A stretch of 64,000 nucleotides of DNA from G964020055 sp964020055 (GCA_964020055.1 OZ026533.1:434001-498000), one strand, 5' to 3'; shown: positions 1 to 7,546, numbered from the stretch's first letter. Notes: generated from the letters alone by a model not told the origin. Numbers and translations are program-made.

Positions 1-263
1 CCTTGCTCACTTGTTATTAGATAGATAGAAAACTCAACTATACTTTCTAATTGATTTCCATAATTCCTCGTGTTTTTTGAAATATTTCTAATACCAATAC
101 CAAGAAAAGGAGCTTCTTTACTCTTATCTAAAACAGCCTGTAATCCATTAAAACCTCCGGACATGATTGTTACTTTTTTTAATAATTCTGCTTTAGTACC
201 TACTTTAAATTCTTTTTCAAAGGTACTTTTTATTGCTTGTAAAATACTGTTATATGTACTCAT
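1..263 (-). CDS. Phage protein, possible Mu gp37-like (DUF1834), partial
   Basis: The frame starts at an ATG at 263 and runs off the left edge, so only the first 87 residues are visible (MSTYNSILQAIK...). The visible part has an N-terminal helix, then a stretch like APFLGIGIRN and a strand SIVEFSIYLIT, which resembles the layout of the small Mu-type gp37/DUF1834 proteins made between the head and tail genes. That identity is an inference from pattern only. It lies in the same orientation as the endolysin and Mor genes upstream, which supports a phage origin. If the gp37 reading is right, the capsid and terminase genes normally found between lysis and gp37 are absent here. An unrelated phage structural protein is the alternative. 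Confidence 0.45.
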   Translation of the reverse strand, partial: MSTYNSILQAIKSTFEKEFKVGTKAELLKKVTIMSGGFNGLQAVLDKSKEAPFLGIGIRNISKNTRNYGNQLESIVEFSIYLITSEQ

Positions 264-294
264 TTTTATAACTCTAAATTGTTAAATACGACAT

Positions 295-555
295 TTATCT
301 TTCTTTTAAGGTTTTAATTAAATAATTACTATTATTTAATATTCCTTGTCCGTCTTCTCTTTTTAATTTGTATTTAGGAGACCAATTTTTCCATGCTTTT
401 TCATCTAAATCTGGCTCGTCATCTGAACTATGAGTGTTTCTATCTAAACCATAAATATTGTTTAATATTAAAGATTTCTCTATGTTTCCTGGTTCTACTT
501 CTTTAGCATTTTTCACATATAAAGAATTTGGATTTGATTTCATTTTATTACTCAT
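295..555 (-). CDS. Small hypothetical phage-region protein
   Basis: An 86-residue frame beginning at an ATG at 555 (an in-frame GTG at 564 is possible), with an AAGAG ribosome-binding-like stretch just upstream. The product is polar and rich in Asn, Lys, Glu and Asp, with no membrane segment and no motif I recognise; the middle contains acidic residues (DDEPDLDEKAW). It ends 31 bases before the gp37-like gene and has the same direction as the phage lysis genes, so it is probably the next gene of the same transcript. Function unknown; it occupies the place where head genes would be expected in a Mu-type phage. Confidence 0.5.
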   Translation of the reverse strand: MSNKMKSNPNSLYVKNAKEVEPGNIEKSLILNNIYGLDRNTHSSDDEPDLDEKAWKNWSPKYKLKREDGQGILNNSNYLIKTLKER

Positions 556-564
556 TAAAAGCAC

Positions 565-1026
565 TCTTATTTAATATAAATATATTTATGTAACAATATT
601 TTTGTTTGAATTAATCATGGATATAATTTAACTTAATTTTTTCTTTATAATAAGTACGACAAGTGGTGCCGGAAACACTGTATTATATGGAATAGTTGCA
701 TAGTTTTATTAGCTTGAAATAAGCTGAAGCTTATAAGTATTTTTACTTAGTTATACTGGATGTTTTTTTAGTGTTATGACTTAAAAATTTAGATATGTAA
801 GTTCTGTTATATAAATAATAGATCCATATGTATTCATGAAAACTATCATTAAAAGATTTTTGTTATCTAATATCAATATAAAAAAAAATTTACTATGTAT
901 AATAGTAAATTTTTTGAGCTTATTAATAGTTTTAGATATATGTATATACAAGAGTTTTAATGTAAGTGAATTTTTATGTTGTTTTATTTTTTCTTTATGC
1001 TTAAATCCTTGTTTTTATTGTATTTT
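565..1026. other. Non-coding or decayed stretch inside the prophage
   Basis: No convincing gene. A 64-codon hydrophobic frame (836-1030, +) is open but runs through a perfect hairpin and has no clear ribosome-binding site. Around 650-705 the + strand reads a short SGAGNTVLYGIVA-like peptide before a stop, possibly a scrap of a former gene. The stretch separates the lysis genes from the 89-codon frame downstream. Confidence 0.4.
883..915 (-). terminator. Perfect A/T-rich hairpin, possible terminator of the lysis genes
   Basis: AAAAAATTTACTAT (883-896) pairs perfectly with ATAGTAAATTTTTT (902-915) around a 5-base loop: a 14-bp stem with T-runs at both ends. It lies about 110 bases downstream of the last lysis gene on the minus strand and could end that transcript, although a GC-poor stem is a weak terminator. 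Confidence 0.4.
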
Positions 1027-1302
1027 TTAATTCCTACGCTTACTTTTGAAAATATATTTTTTGATATCTTTTATAGCTTCTGCTATGTGTTTTATATCAA
1101 CTTGAATCTCTCTCATATTTTCACTTTGAGCTATAATTTTTTTTTCTAAACTTTTGATTATAATTTGTTGTTCATCTTTATATCTTTTGAAATCTTCTTT
1201 GGTTATAAATTTTTGTCTAACACTCCACATATACCATCCCATTATTGTAAATAGAAGTGGAAAAAATGCTTCTAATATATTACTTAATTCTCCATTATTC
1301 AT
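1027..1302 (-). CDS. Membrane-anchored coiled-coil phage protein (lysis accessory)
   Basis: 91 residues. One hydrophobic segment near the N-terminus (about residues 10-27, around LLFTIMGWYMW) is followed by a long charged helix rich in Lys, Glu and Gln up to a basic tail (KSKRRN). This N-in membrane anchor plus coiled coil is the layout of spanin/Rz-like or DUF2730-like proteins of Mu-type phages. Its start overlaps the end of the holin-like gene upstream by 8 bases, so the two are translationally coupled. It is probably a lysis accessory protein or holin partner. The family assignment is inferred from topology and context, not from a diagnostic motif. Confidence 0.6.
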   Translation of the reverse strand: MNNGELSNILEAFFPLLFTIMGWYMWSVRQKFITKEDFKRYKDEQQIIIKSLEKKIIAQSENMREIQVDIKHIAEAIKDIKKYIFKSKRRN

Positions 1303-1594
1303 TAGTAATATCTCCTTCTATAAGTCTCATTATTTTTTTTCTTATTGCCCATAAAAAACCATGTATGTATATTATTAAATAAATAGAAAATGAACTTTTT
1401 ATTAAATCTTCAGTGCTTATATTATTTAAATAAATCATTATAAACTCGGCAACATCTTTTGATATTAAGTTTGTTGCTAATGCAAATAAAACTGCTGTTT
1501 TTGCCAAAGGAGAGGTTTTTTTTGTTATCGCTTGCATACCAACTTTATTGAATAAACCTATAATAGGTTTAAATAAATTAAAAATAGCTCCCAT
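1295..1594 (-). CDS. Holin-like membrane protein
   Basis: 99 residues with hydrophobic segments at roughly 28-50 (TAVLFALATNLI...) and 68-88 (FSIYLIIYIHGFLWAI), ending in a charged tail. The gene begins 13 bases after the endolysin stop and overlaps the coiled-coil protein downstream, which is the standard place of a holin in a lysis cassette. Holins are small inner-membrane proteins that open the membrane to let the endolysin reach the wall. No sequence motif is diagnostic, so the call rests on size, topology and neighbours. The start follows an AAAGGTAAAAATGG context, which is a usable ribosome-binding site. Confidence 0.65.
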   Translation of the reverse strand: MGAIFNLFKPIIGLFNKVGMQAITKKTSPLAKTAVLFALATNLISKDVAEFIMIYLNNISTEDLIKSSFSIYLIIYIHGFLWAIRKKIMRLIEGDITNE

Positions 1595-1607
1595 TTTTAC
1601 CTTTTTA

Positions 1608-2144
1608 TTATATTAATAATTTATCTGCTCTGTTGTACCAACCTTTTAAAAAAACTAACTGAGAGTTATTATTTATAACTAATTTGCTATAGTATTCTTT
1701 TTGAAGTAAGCTATATATCTGTATAATATTATTATCTACATCTTCACCATCTAATAAATTGATAGCTTCTATAGTATTTTTGCCTATTATTCCATCTACT
1801 ACTAATGGCTTAGCATTAAAAATAACTATATTTAATGTTTTTTGTAAAAACTTAATAGCCTGCTTAGGACCTGAATTTACAGCTACATCAAATATTTTAT
1901 TTGCTACAACTTGTGATTTTATCAAATCTCCTTTACAAACATCCCAATATCCTTCTTTATATATTATCTCTATTTCTTGGTTTGAAATGTTTTTCAAATC
2001 CTCTTTAGTTGCATCAGGTTTTATTTTTTTATATGTAATTAAAGTGATACCTTTATTCGTTGCTCCACCATTATCATACGGATGATCTACATATCCACCC
2101 TCATTTTTTAAAACTTGCCATAATCCTAATTGAAAATTAGCCAT
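1608..2144 (-). CDS. Phage endolysin, glycoside hydrolase family 108 with peptidoglycan-binding domain
   Basis: 178 residues. The N-terminus carries the GH108 signature NEGGYVDHPYDNGGATNKGIT (residues about 14-34), in which Glu15 is the expected catalytic acid. The C-terminal third (VVDGIIGKNTIEAIN region, about 116-131) matches the PG_binding_3 domain usual in this family. The enzyme cleaves the glycan backbone of peptidoglycan. It has no signal peptide, so export would depend on the holin encoded just downstream. Length and both domains are normal, so the enzyme looks intact. A terminator-like hairpin separates it from the Mor gene upstream, implying its own, probably Mor-activated, promoter in 2145-2265. 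Confident family call; bacterial versus phage use is inferred from context. Confidence 0.9.
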   Translation of the reverse strand: MANFQLGLWQVLKNEGGYVDHPYDNGGATNKGITLITYKKIKPDATKEDLKNISNQEIEIIYKEGYWDVCKGDLIKSQVVANKIFDVAVNSGPKQAIKFLQKTLNIVIFNAKPLVVDGIIGKNTIEAINLLDGEDVDNNIIQIYSLLQKEYYSKLVINNNSQLVFLKGWYNRADKLLI

Positions 2145-2265
2145 TTATTATTTTCTCCTATAATAAAATTAAAAGTTCTATATAAAATATATAAATTCTA
2201 GTAAAATGATATATCAAAGCAAAAAATTATATAAGACTGAAATCTTTTACAGGATTAAACAATAA

Positions 2266-2300
2266 TTAAAAAAAAAGAACCTATTTTTTATAGGTTCTTT
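2266..2300 (-). terminator. Rho-independent terminator after the Mor gene
   Basis: AAAGAACCTA (2274-2283) pairs with TAGGTTCTTT (2291-2300). On the minus strand the stem is followed by a run of Ts (the A-run at 2268-2276 on the plus strand). It lies 37 bases beyond the mor stop, isolating early regulation from the lysis genes. Confidence 0.75.
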
Positions 2301-2336
2301 GGAAAATTAGTTTATAGTTGTTTACAATATATTGTA

Positions 2337-2741
2337 TTAGTTATTTATTTCTAACTTTTTTTTTGCTCTTTGAGCAGTTCTATAATGAACTCCTAATTGT
2401 CTTGCTATTTCATTATTAGAAAACCCTCGTTTAGCTAATATTTCAGCTTGAGTTTTATTTCTTTTATATATACTATTCATTCCACTTGGAAACACTATAG
2501 TATGACCTTCATAATTTTTTACTAACCATTCAAAAAATTTTTCTCCATATCTACAAAAAAAATGATTTTTTGTTACTTTGATAGGTATATAAAATTTTTG
2601 TCCTCCTAGTTCATAACTAATACGCCATATCAGTGCTTCGTCTTGTAAATCGTTCATCATATGTTCATAAAATGAAATATTTGTATCTTTTTTGTTATTA
2701 GCTTTTTTTGAGATATTTTGATAATGATGATTATTATTCAT
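2337..2741 (-). CDS. mor: Mor-type transcription activator (Mu middle-operon regulator family)
   Basis: 134 residues. The Mor family is known from Mu, where it activates the middle promoter. Residues about 30-55 (DEALIWRISYELGGQKFYIP) fit the dimerisation region, including the Gly-Gly and the short strand before the Pro. Residues about 95-130 (ILAKRGFSNNEIARQLGV, then HYRTAQR) form the DNA-binding helix-turn-helix. In Mu, Mor acts before lysis and late genes, which matches its place here between Ner-side early genes and the endolysin. The N-terminal 20 residues are Asn/Lys-rich and may be non-structured. No frameshift or missing part is visible, so the regulator appears intact although the transposition genes are absent. 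Confidence 0.8.
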   Translation of the reverse strand: MNNNHHYQNISKKANNKKDTNISFYEHMMNDLQDEALIWRISYELGGQKFYIPIKVTKNHFFCRYGEKFFEWLVKNYEGHTIVFPSGMNSIYKRNKTQAEILAKRGFSNNEIARQLGVHYRTAQRAKKKLEINN

Positions 2742-2855
2742 TTGTAATACCTCTATTATTGATTGATATTAAATGTATATTGCTATATTAATTTATATAT
2801 TTTCATTATGTTTTGCATTAATACATCTAAAAATATTTATTATTGTGATTTGAAA

Positions 2856-3077
2856 TTATTCACCAATTTTTACCTTAATAGGTTTGTCATTTATAAAGAA
2901 ATATATAGATTTCTTTTTTTCTAAATTACCATTTTTTATTAAACCTATAAGATATCTTGCTATTGTTTTTCTATTAGCATTAGGAAAATTATCTGTCATA
3001 TTATTTAATGTAAAAATTTCTAATTCTTTGGCTTTTATAAACATTTGTTGCAAAAGGGAGTTATTTGTATTTCTCAT
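2856..3077 (-). CDS. Small winged-helix-like early phage protein
   Basis: 73 residues. Residues 10-55 (ELEIFTLNNMTDNFPNANRK, then TIARYLIGLIKNGNLEKKKS) look like a winged helix domain: helix, a Thr-Asn-containing turn, a recognition helix starting with ANRKTIARYL, and a Lys-rich wing. It lies between the Ner-like gene and mor, the place of small early regulatory genes in Mu-like phages. I do not recognise the family. A role in DNA binding is an inference from the fold-like pattern. Start chosen at the ATG at 3077; no strong ribosome-binding site. Confidence 0.5.
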   Translation of the reverse strand: MRNTNNSLLQQMFIKAKELEIFTLNNMTDNFPNANRKTIARYLIGLIKNGNLEKKKSIYFFINDKPIKVKIGE

Positions 3078-3292
3078 TTTTATTACTCTATTTGTACTTT
3101 TTTCATATAATATGTTTGTAATTTACACTTATCTTATTTTCACTAGTTATAATTTGAAGTATCTATATTAATAAATAATAGTTTTTTGTCTAACTCATAA
3201 TGACTTCATATAAAAAAATAAATTCCGGATATTACTTAGAGATATAATTAAAAAATAATATTTATACTTTATTAGAATACTCTTTAAAATAA

Positions 3293-3559
3293 TTATCTAG
3301 ATATAATTCTCATTTTGCGAGTATATAAATATTCTTCTTTAGGTTGTGGTCTTAGTCGATTTCCATATTTATCATATCGTTTAGACCATATGTCTTTGGG
3401 ATGTAGTTGTAAAATTTCAGCAATAGCTTTTTCTCCTTTAGTTGATGGCGAAGACACAGCTAATCTACAGGTTCCCCTACTAAACCCATATTTTCTATCT
3501 ATATCTATAAATGTATATCCTAAAATTTCAAGTTTATATCTGATTTCTGCAGGTTCCAT
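3293..3559 (-). CDS. ner: Ner/Nlp-like DNA-binding regulator
   Basis: 88 residues matching the Ner/SfsB family: an opening helix (EIRYKLEILGYTFIDIDRKY), the helix-turn-helix (GFSRGTCRLAVSSPSTKGEK) and the family end PKDIWSKRYDKYGNR. In Mu, Ner is a small early repressor that shuts down the early promoter and the repressor promoter. Here it is transcribed divergently from the CI-type repressor, with 112 bases between the starts that hold two palindromic operators. This is the Mu control switch arrangement. The transposase genes A and B, which normally follow ner, are missing: the next frames are a small winged-helix protein and mor. Confidence 0.8.
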   Translation of the reverse strand: MEPAEIRYKLEILGYTFIDIDRKYGFSRGTCRLAVSSPSTKGEKAIAEILQLHPKDIWSKRYDKYGNRLRPQPKEEYLYTRKMRIISR

Positions 3560-3609
3560 CTTTCTTCCTATTTATCTTTTGTGTTATGATATAATTAACT
3601 TATATAAAC

Positions 3610-3615
3610 TATAAT
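3610..3615 (+). promoter_or_regulatory. -10 box of the repressor promoter
   Basis: TATAAT, a perfect consensus, lies 57 bases before the repressor ATG and just upstream of the first operator palindrome, so repressor bound there would cover the transcription start. The -35 element is weak. Confidence 0.5.
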
Positions 3616-3617
3616 AC

Positions 3618-3632
3618 GTCAGATTTTCTGAC
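3618..3632. promoter_or_regulatory. Operator palindrome 1
   Basis: GTCAGATTTTCTGAC, a perfect inverted repeat with 6-bp arms (GTCAGA/TCTGAC) and a 3-base centre. It lies in the divergent ner/repressor region and is repeated as a near-copy 30 bp away. Confidence 0.75.
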
Positions 3633-3647
3633 TTGTCAATAAGGAAT

Positions 3648-3662
3648 GTCAGTTTTTCTGAC
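3648..3662. promoter_or_regulatory. Operator palindrome 2
   Basis: GTCAGTTTTTCTGAC, inverted repeat with 5-bp arms, differing from operator 1 at one position. The centres are 30 bp apart, about three helical turns, so two bound dimers would lie on the same DNA face. It ends 9 bases before the repressor ATG, so binding could also block that gene (autoregulation). Confidence 0.75.
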
Positions 3663-3671
3663 TAAAGGTTA

Positions 3672-4106
3672 ATGAAAGAATTTAAAGAAATAGAAGAAAC
3701 ATTATTAGATAGACTAAAACAAGTGATCAAGCTTCATTATGGGACACAAAAGAAAATGGCAGAAGACTTGGGAATATCTAGAACTATAATGTCAGAATGG
3801 TGGGCTGGAAGGTCAAAACCTAGAGCTGAAACTTTGCAAGAGATTTGCGAAAAAACAAATACTTCAATGGATTGGTTAGTTTTAGGAAGAACAGAACCTT
3901 ATGTTGATGAAAATCTTTTTCATAATATTTTCAATGAAGCTGAAATATTTGCAAAAAATAATAGTATGTCTTTAAATTCTTTTTATTTATTAAATGCTAT
4001 CAGAATTGTAATTAGTGAAAAGAAAACTAATAAAAATATAACATTACAAGAAATATTTTTTAAATATAAGAATATTTTACTGGTATTTAAAAACAATTTA
4101 AAGTAG
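3672..4106 (+). CDS. Phage CI-type repressor with N-terminal helix-turn-helix
   Basis: 144 residues. Residues 12-70 form a phage repressor helix-turn-helix domain: GTQKKMAEDLGISRTIMSEW followed by WAGRSKPRAETL and a closing helix ending at MDWLVLG. Such proteins bind palindromic operators and hold the lytic genes off. The second half (about 80-144) is mostly helical and lacks the Ser-Lys protease domain of LexA/CI-type repressors, so release of repression would not be by RecA-stimulated self-cleavage in the usual way. AAAGG lies 4-7 bases before the ATG. It is divergent from ner and flanked by the two operators, hence probably autoregulated. The terminator-like hairpin at 4117 follows 10 bases after the stop. 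Confidence 0.8.
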   Translation: MKEFKEIEETLLDRLKQVIKLHYGTQKKMAEDLGISRTIMSEWWAGRSKPRAETLQEICEKTNTSMDWLVLGRTEPYVDENLFHNIFNEAEIFAKNNSMSLNSFYLLNAIRIVISEKKTNKNITLQEIFFKYKNILLVFKNNLK

Positions 4107-4116
4107 ACTTAGCCTT

Positions 4117-4154
4117 AGGGAGTTACGCATTTGTTTAAGTGTGCGTAACTCCCT
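4117..4154 (+). promoter_or_regulatory. 13-bp hairpin between repressor and com, with a third repeat copy
   Basis: AGGGAGTTACGCA (4117-4129) pairs perfectly with TGCGTAACTCCCT (4142-4154), loop of 12 bases. A third, partial copy ATGCGTAACTCT is found at 4174-4185, 22 bases before the com start. There is no T-run after the stem, so it is a poor intrinsic terminator. The copy at 4174 could pair with the first arm instead of the second, which would give two alternative RNA structures upstream of the com ribosome-binding site. That use is inference. Confidence 0.6.
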
Positions 4155-4206
4155 ATTTCAATACACTAATAAAATGCGTAACTCTATACAAAAGAGGAGA
4201 AGATTT

Positions 4207-4377
4207 ATGATTATTAGGTGTATCAAATGTAATTCAAAGTTATCTACAGTTAAAGAAATAATCAAAGTTAATGCTAAAGAACCTCTAGTAAAAATAGAAA
4301 TAAAGTGTAAAAAATGTTCAACTAAAAGTTGTTATTTTATACCTACTTGTCTAAATGATTTATACAAAAACAAATAA
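4207..4377 (+). CDS. com: Com-like zinc-finger protein (Mu com family)
   Basis: 56 residues from the ATG at 4207, chosen over an upstream GTG (4141) because AGGAG lies 7 bases before this ATG and the GTG sits inside the hairpin. Cys5-x2-Cys8 and Cys34-x2-Cys37 form a four-cysteine zinc knuckle (IRCIKCNSKL ... IEIKCKKCSTK), the layout of Com, which in Mu binds mom mRNA and lets the DNA-modifying Mom protein be made. The linker between the pairs is longer than in Mu Com. No mom gene is visible next to it; 4380-4734 is empty. In Mu com lies at the far end of the phage, not beside the repressor, so the position is unusual. Confidence 0.65.
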   Translation: MIIRCIKCNSKLSTVKEIIKVNAKEPLVKIEIKCKKCSTKSCYFIPTCLNDLYKNK

Positions 4378-4379
4378 TA

Positions 4380-4734
4380 TAATTATATGAATCTTAGACT
4401 TTATTTTAAATATACAATCAATACTCGTACACTGATATAGTATCAATAAAATATAAACATTTTATTAATATGAAAACTTCGCACGTAGAAATGATATAAT
4501 TTATAACATTTTATATCATATAGATCATTATACTTTTGATTACTAATGATATAATTGAATATATTTACTTATACTTAACTTATAACAATTGATATTCTTC
4601 AAATACTGCGTTATATGTGTTATAACAATATGGGATTACATATTCATATTGGTATTTTGCTTTTTTATTTCATATATCTTAGTATTATTATGTTTGTGTG
4701 ATTTAATTATTATCAATATAACTAAGATGCATAT
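4380..4734. other. Intergenic stretch, nothing coding
   Basis: 355 bases of very AT-rich DNA between the com-like gene and the ABC-F gene. It contains weak inverted and direct repeats (TTATAACAAT occurs near 4580 and 4620) but no frame, tRNA or clear phage end. It may hold the prophage edge and the ABC-F promoter. Confidence 0.5.
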
Positions 4735-6654
4735 ATGAGTGTTCTTTTACAAGTAAACGATATTTATAAAAATTTTTCTGATAAGGTATTATTTAAAAAT
4801 GTATCTTTTAAAATATCTAATAAAGATAAAATAGCTTTAATTGGTATCAATGGAGCAGGTAAAACTACTTTGATAAAAATTTTGCTTGGCTTAGAAGAAG
4901 CAGATGTAAATCCTAATACTCACACCGAAGGAACAATCACAAAATATGTTGATTATACTATTGGCTATTTATCTCAAAATAGTAATTTAAATCCTGAAAA
5001 TACTATTTTTGAAGAATTGATGAACATATATGGTCTTAAAGATATTTTCCATAAAATATATAAATATAACATTGATATTGAAGCTAATATTATATTAGAT
5101 GAAAAAGACTTAGAAAAATATTCATATCTTATATCTGAGTTTGAAAGTCAAAATGGTTATGAAATCGAACAATCTGTTATAAGTACTTTAGAAGGATTGA
5201 ATATAGATAATAAAGTTTGGCATAACCAAATAAAGTTTCTTTCTGGAGGACAGCAAACCACAGTAGGTTTAGCAAAAGTGTTATTAAATAAACCCGATTT
5301 ATTAATTTTAGATGAGCCAACAAATCACTTAGATTTAAATGCAATAAATTGGTTAGAAAATTTTTTACAGTCTTATGAAAAAGCTGTTTTTATAATATCT
5401 CATGATACATATTTTTTAGATAAAGTTGTAAATAGAGTCTTGGAATTAGAAAATAAATCTATTACAAACTATAAAGGCAATTATACCGATTATAAAATAC
5501 AAAAAGAAATATACTTGTCTGGAGCATTGAAAGCTTTTAAAAAAGAAGAAGAAAGACGAGAAAAATTAAAAGAATTTGTTTTAAAATATAAAGCAGGTCA
5601 AAAAGCAAAACAAGCACGCGGTAGACAAAAATTATTAGATAGGATGGAACAATCAGATAATCCTATTATCCCGGTAAGAAAAATAAAATTAAAATTTGAA
5701 ATCGAAACTCCATCTTCTAATGATATTTTGAAAATTGTTGATTTATCAAAATCTTATGATGATATATTTATATTTAATAAAATCAATATTGAAATACATA
5801 AGGGTGATAAAGTAGGATTAATTGGAAAAAATGGTGTAGGTAAATCTACAATTTTGAAAATAATAAATAATCTTGATACTGCAACATCTGGTAGTGTTAT
5901 TTTAGGACAAAAATTAAAAATTGGTTATTATGATCAAAAACATCAAAATTTAAATGTAAACAATACTATTTTAGAAGAAATCTCTAGAGAATTTGATCTG
6001 CCTGAAGAAAAAGCAAGACTTATCGCAGGTGGCTTTCTATTTTCTAACGATGAAGTATTGAAAAGAATATCAAGTTTAAGCGGTGGTGAAAAAGCAAGAG
6101 TTAGCTTAATAAAACTTATTTTATCTAAACCTAATTTTATTATTATGGATGAACCTACAAACCATTTAGATATTTACGCAAAAGAAATTTTAGAAGAAGC
6201 TTTAGAAAATTATAAAGGTACTTTACTTATTGTATCACATGATAGAAGCTTTTTAAATGCAATGACAAACAAGATTTATTTAATAGAACAAAATAAAGCA
6301 ACTGAATTTGATGGCAACTATGAAGAATATGTAAAGTCTTTACAAAATCAATCTAGTTCTAAAACTCAGCCTAATAAAAGTAAGCCCTCTTCTTCAGATA
6401 ATGATTGTGAAATTGAAGCTAAAGATCCTATTTTAAATAGGCTAAATATGGAAATAAAAAAGCTAAAAGAAGAATTCAAAAAATTAACAAATAAAGAAAA
6501 TTATTTTTACGAGCAAGTAACAAAAACCACTAATGATAACAAAATACTAGAATTTCAAAATAAATTATCAGATATAGAAATAAAAAAACTAGAATTAGAA
6601 ACACAAATCAATACAAAAGTATATGAAACTGAAACTTTGAAAAAAACTAGATAA
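4735..6654 (+). CDS. ABC-F family ATPase, ribosome-associated
   Basis: 639 residues with two ABC domains and no membrane segments, the ABC-F layout. Domain 1: Walker A GINGAGKT (37-44), signature LSGGQ (168-172), Walker B plus DEPTNHLDL (192-200). Domain 2: Walker A GKNGVGKS (363-370), LSGGE (447-451), DEPTNHLDI (471-479). The inter-domain linker (about 262-305, with KYKAGQKAKQARGRQKLLDR) and the C-terminal coiled coil (about 545-639) are as in ABC-F proteins that act on the ribosomal E site. The linker motif recalls YdiF/YfmM-type proteins of Firmicutes more than alphaproteobacterial EttA or Uup. It stands alone, between the prophage end and the metG group, so lateral acquisition is possible. 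Exact subfamily not settled. Confidence 0.88.
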   Translation: MSVLLQVNDIYKNFSDKVLFKNVSFKISNKDKIALIGINGAGKTTLIKILLGLEEADVNPNTHTEGTITKYVDYTIGYLSQNSNLNPENTIFEELMNIYGLKDIFHKIYKYNIDIEANIILDEKDLEKYSYLISEFESQNGYEIEQSVISTLEGLNIDNKVWHNQIKFLSGGQQTTVGLAKVLLNKPDLLILDEPTNHLDLNAINWLENFLQSYEKAVFIISHDTYFLDKVVNRVLELENKSITNYKGNYTDYKIQKEIYLSGALKAFKKEEERREKLKEFVLKYKAGQKAKQARGRQKLLDRMEQSDNPIIPVRKIKLKFEIETPSSNDILKIVDLSKSYDDIFIFNKINIEIHKGDKVGLIGKNGVGKSTILKIINNLDTATSGSVILGQKLKIGYYDQKHQNLNVNNTILEEISREFDLPEEKARLIAGGFLFSNDEVLKRISSLSGGEKARVSLIKLILSKPNFIIMDEPTNHLDIYAKEILEEALENYKGTLLIVSHDRSFLNAMTNKIYLIEQNKATEFDGNYEEYVKSLQNQSSSKTQPNKSKPSSSDNDCEIEAKDPILNRLNMEIKKLKEEFKKLTNKENYFYEQVTKTTNDNKILEFQNKLSDIEIKKLELETQINTKVYETETLKKTR

Positions 6655-6685
6655 TTGTATATTAATATAGTATAGTTTTACGTAT

Positions 6686-7525
6686 TTAATCTATACTAAT
6701 AACTAAACCGTCATGTGCTAATATTACATTATTTGGAAGGTTTTTACTATGTTTCTCATAATCTATCTCAGCGCTCATGTGAGTGATTATTGCCTTTTTA
6801 GGATTTAATTTTTCAATTATTTTTAGTACTTCTTCAAATGTAGCATGAGATGGATGACTATTAACAACTGTAGCAGATACTATTAATAAAGATAAATTTT
6901 TATATATTTTCAAAGCATATTCAGATAAAGCATGAAAATCTGTAGCATAGCCTATTTTATCATTTATAACAAAACCCATTGTTTCTGTTTTACAATGATG
7001 CTGTAAAGCTGTTTTAATCAAAATATCTTTATTATTAATACATGATCTGATTTTAAACTCATCATTGTACTCTATAATATTCATTTTTATCATTGGCTTA
7101 TTAATTAAATCGCTAGGAGCTATTATGTGTTTATCGACAATTCTATTTTTGAATATATAATCATATGCCTTTTCTATCGAAGATGCTGTTTTTGAGGATG
7201 CATAACAAAGTATTTCTTTTCTAGTTAATCTATTTATGCTTCTTACATCATCTAATCCATAAATATGATCTGCATGAGCGTGAGTATACAAAATTGCATC
7301 TATAGATTTTATATTATTATCTAAAGCTTGCTGTCTAAAATCTGTTGAAGTATCAAATAATATAGAGTTTACTAAATTATTATCATCAAATATTTCTAAA
7401 AAAGCCGAAGTTCTACTTCTTATATTTTTCATGTTATTAGGGTCACAAAAACCAAATCCTGCTTCTATAGATGGTACTCCTGTTGAACTACCACAACCTA
7501 ATATTGTTATTTTATAGCGTTCCAT
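6686..7525 (-). CDS. MBL-fold metallo-hydrolase (PhnP-like)
   Basis: 279 residues of the metallo-beta-lactamase fold. It opens with the strand-loop ITILGCGSSTGVPSI, followed by the metal motif HAHADH at 82-87, a later His near LQHHCK, an Asp in YATDFH and the final His in IITHMSAEIDY. This family includes phosphoribosyl 1,2-cyclic phosphodiesterase PhnP and related phosphodiesterases. The precise substrate cannot be read. In alphaproteobacteria such a gene usually follows metG and tatD, exactly as here, so a housekeeping nucleotide-related role is likelier than phosphonate use. 21 bases separate it from the tatD stop: the same transcript. Confidence 0.85.
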   Translation of the reverse strand: MERYKITILGCGSSTGVPSIEAGFGFCDPNNMKNIRSRTSAFLEIFDDNNLVNSILFDTSTDFRQQALDNNIKSIDAILYTHAHADHIYGLDDVRSINRLTRKEILCYASSKTASSIEKAYDYIFKNRIVDKHIIAPSDLINKPMIKMNIIEYNDEFKIRSCINNKDILIKTALQHHCKTETMGFVINDKIGYATDFHALSEYALKIYKNLSLLIVSATVVNSHPSHATFEEVLKIIEKLNPKKAIITHMSAEIDYEKHSKNLPNNVILAHDGLVISID

Positions 7526-7546
7526 AATTTAAAATCTCATAAGTCT

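Noticed and set aside
836..1030. 64-codon hydrophobic frame on the plus strand
   Set aside because: It runs through a perfect hairpin, has no clear ribosome-binding site and is composed of low-complexity AT codons.
4380..4734. Prophage attachment site or tRNA
   Set aside because: No tRNA fold and no flanking duplication could be seen; a Mu-type element would leave only a 5-bp repeat.
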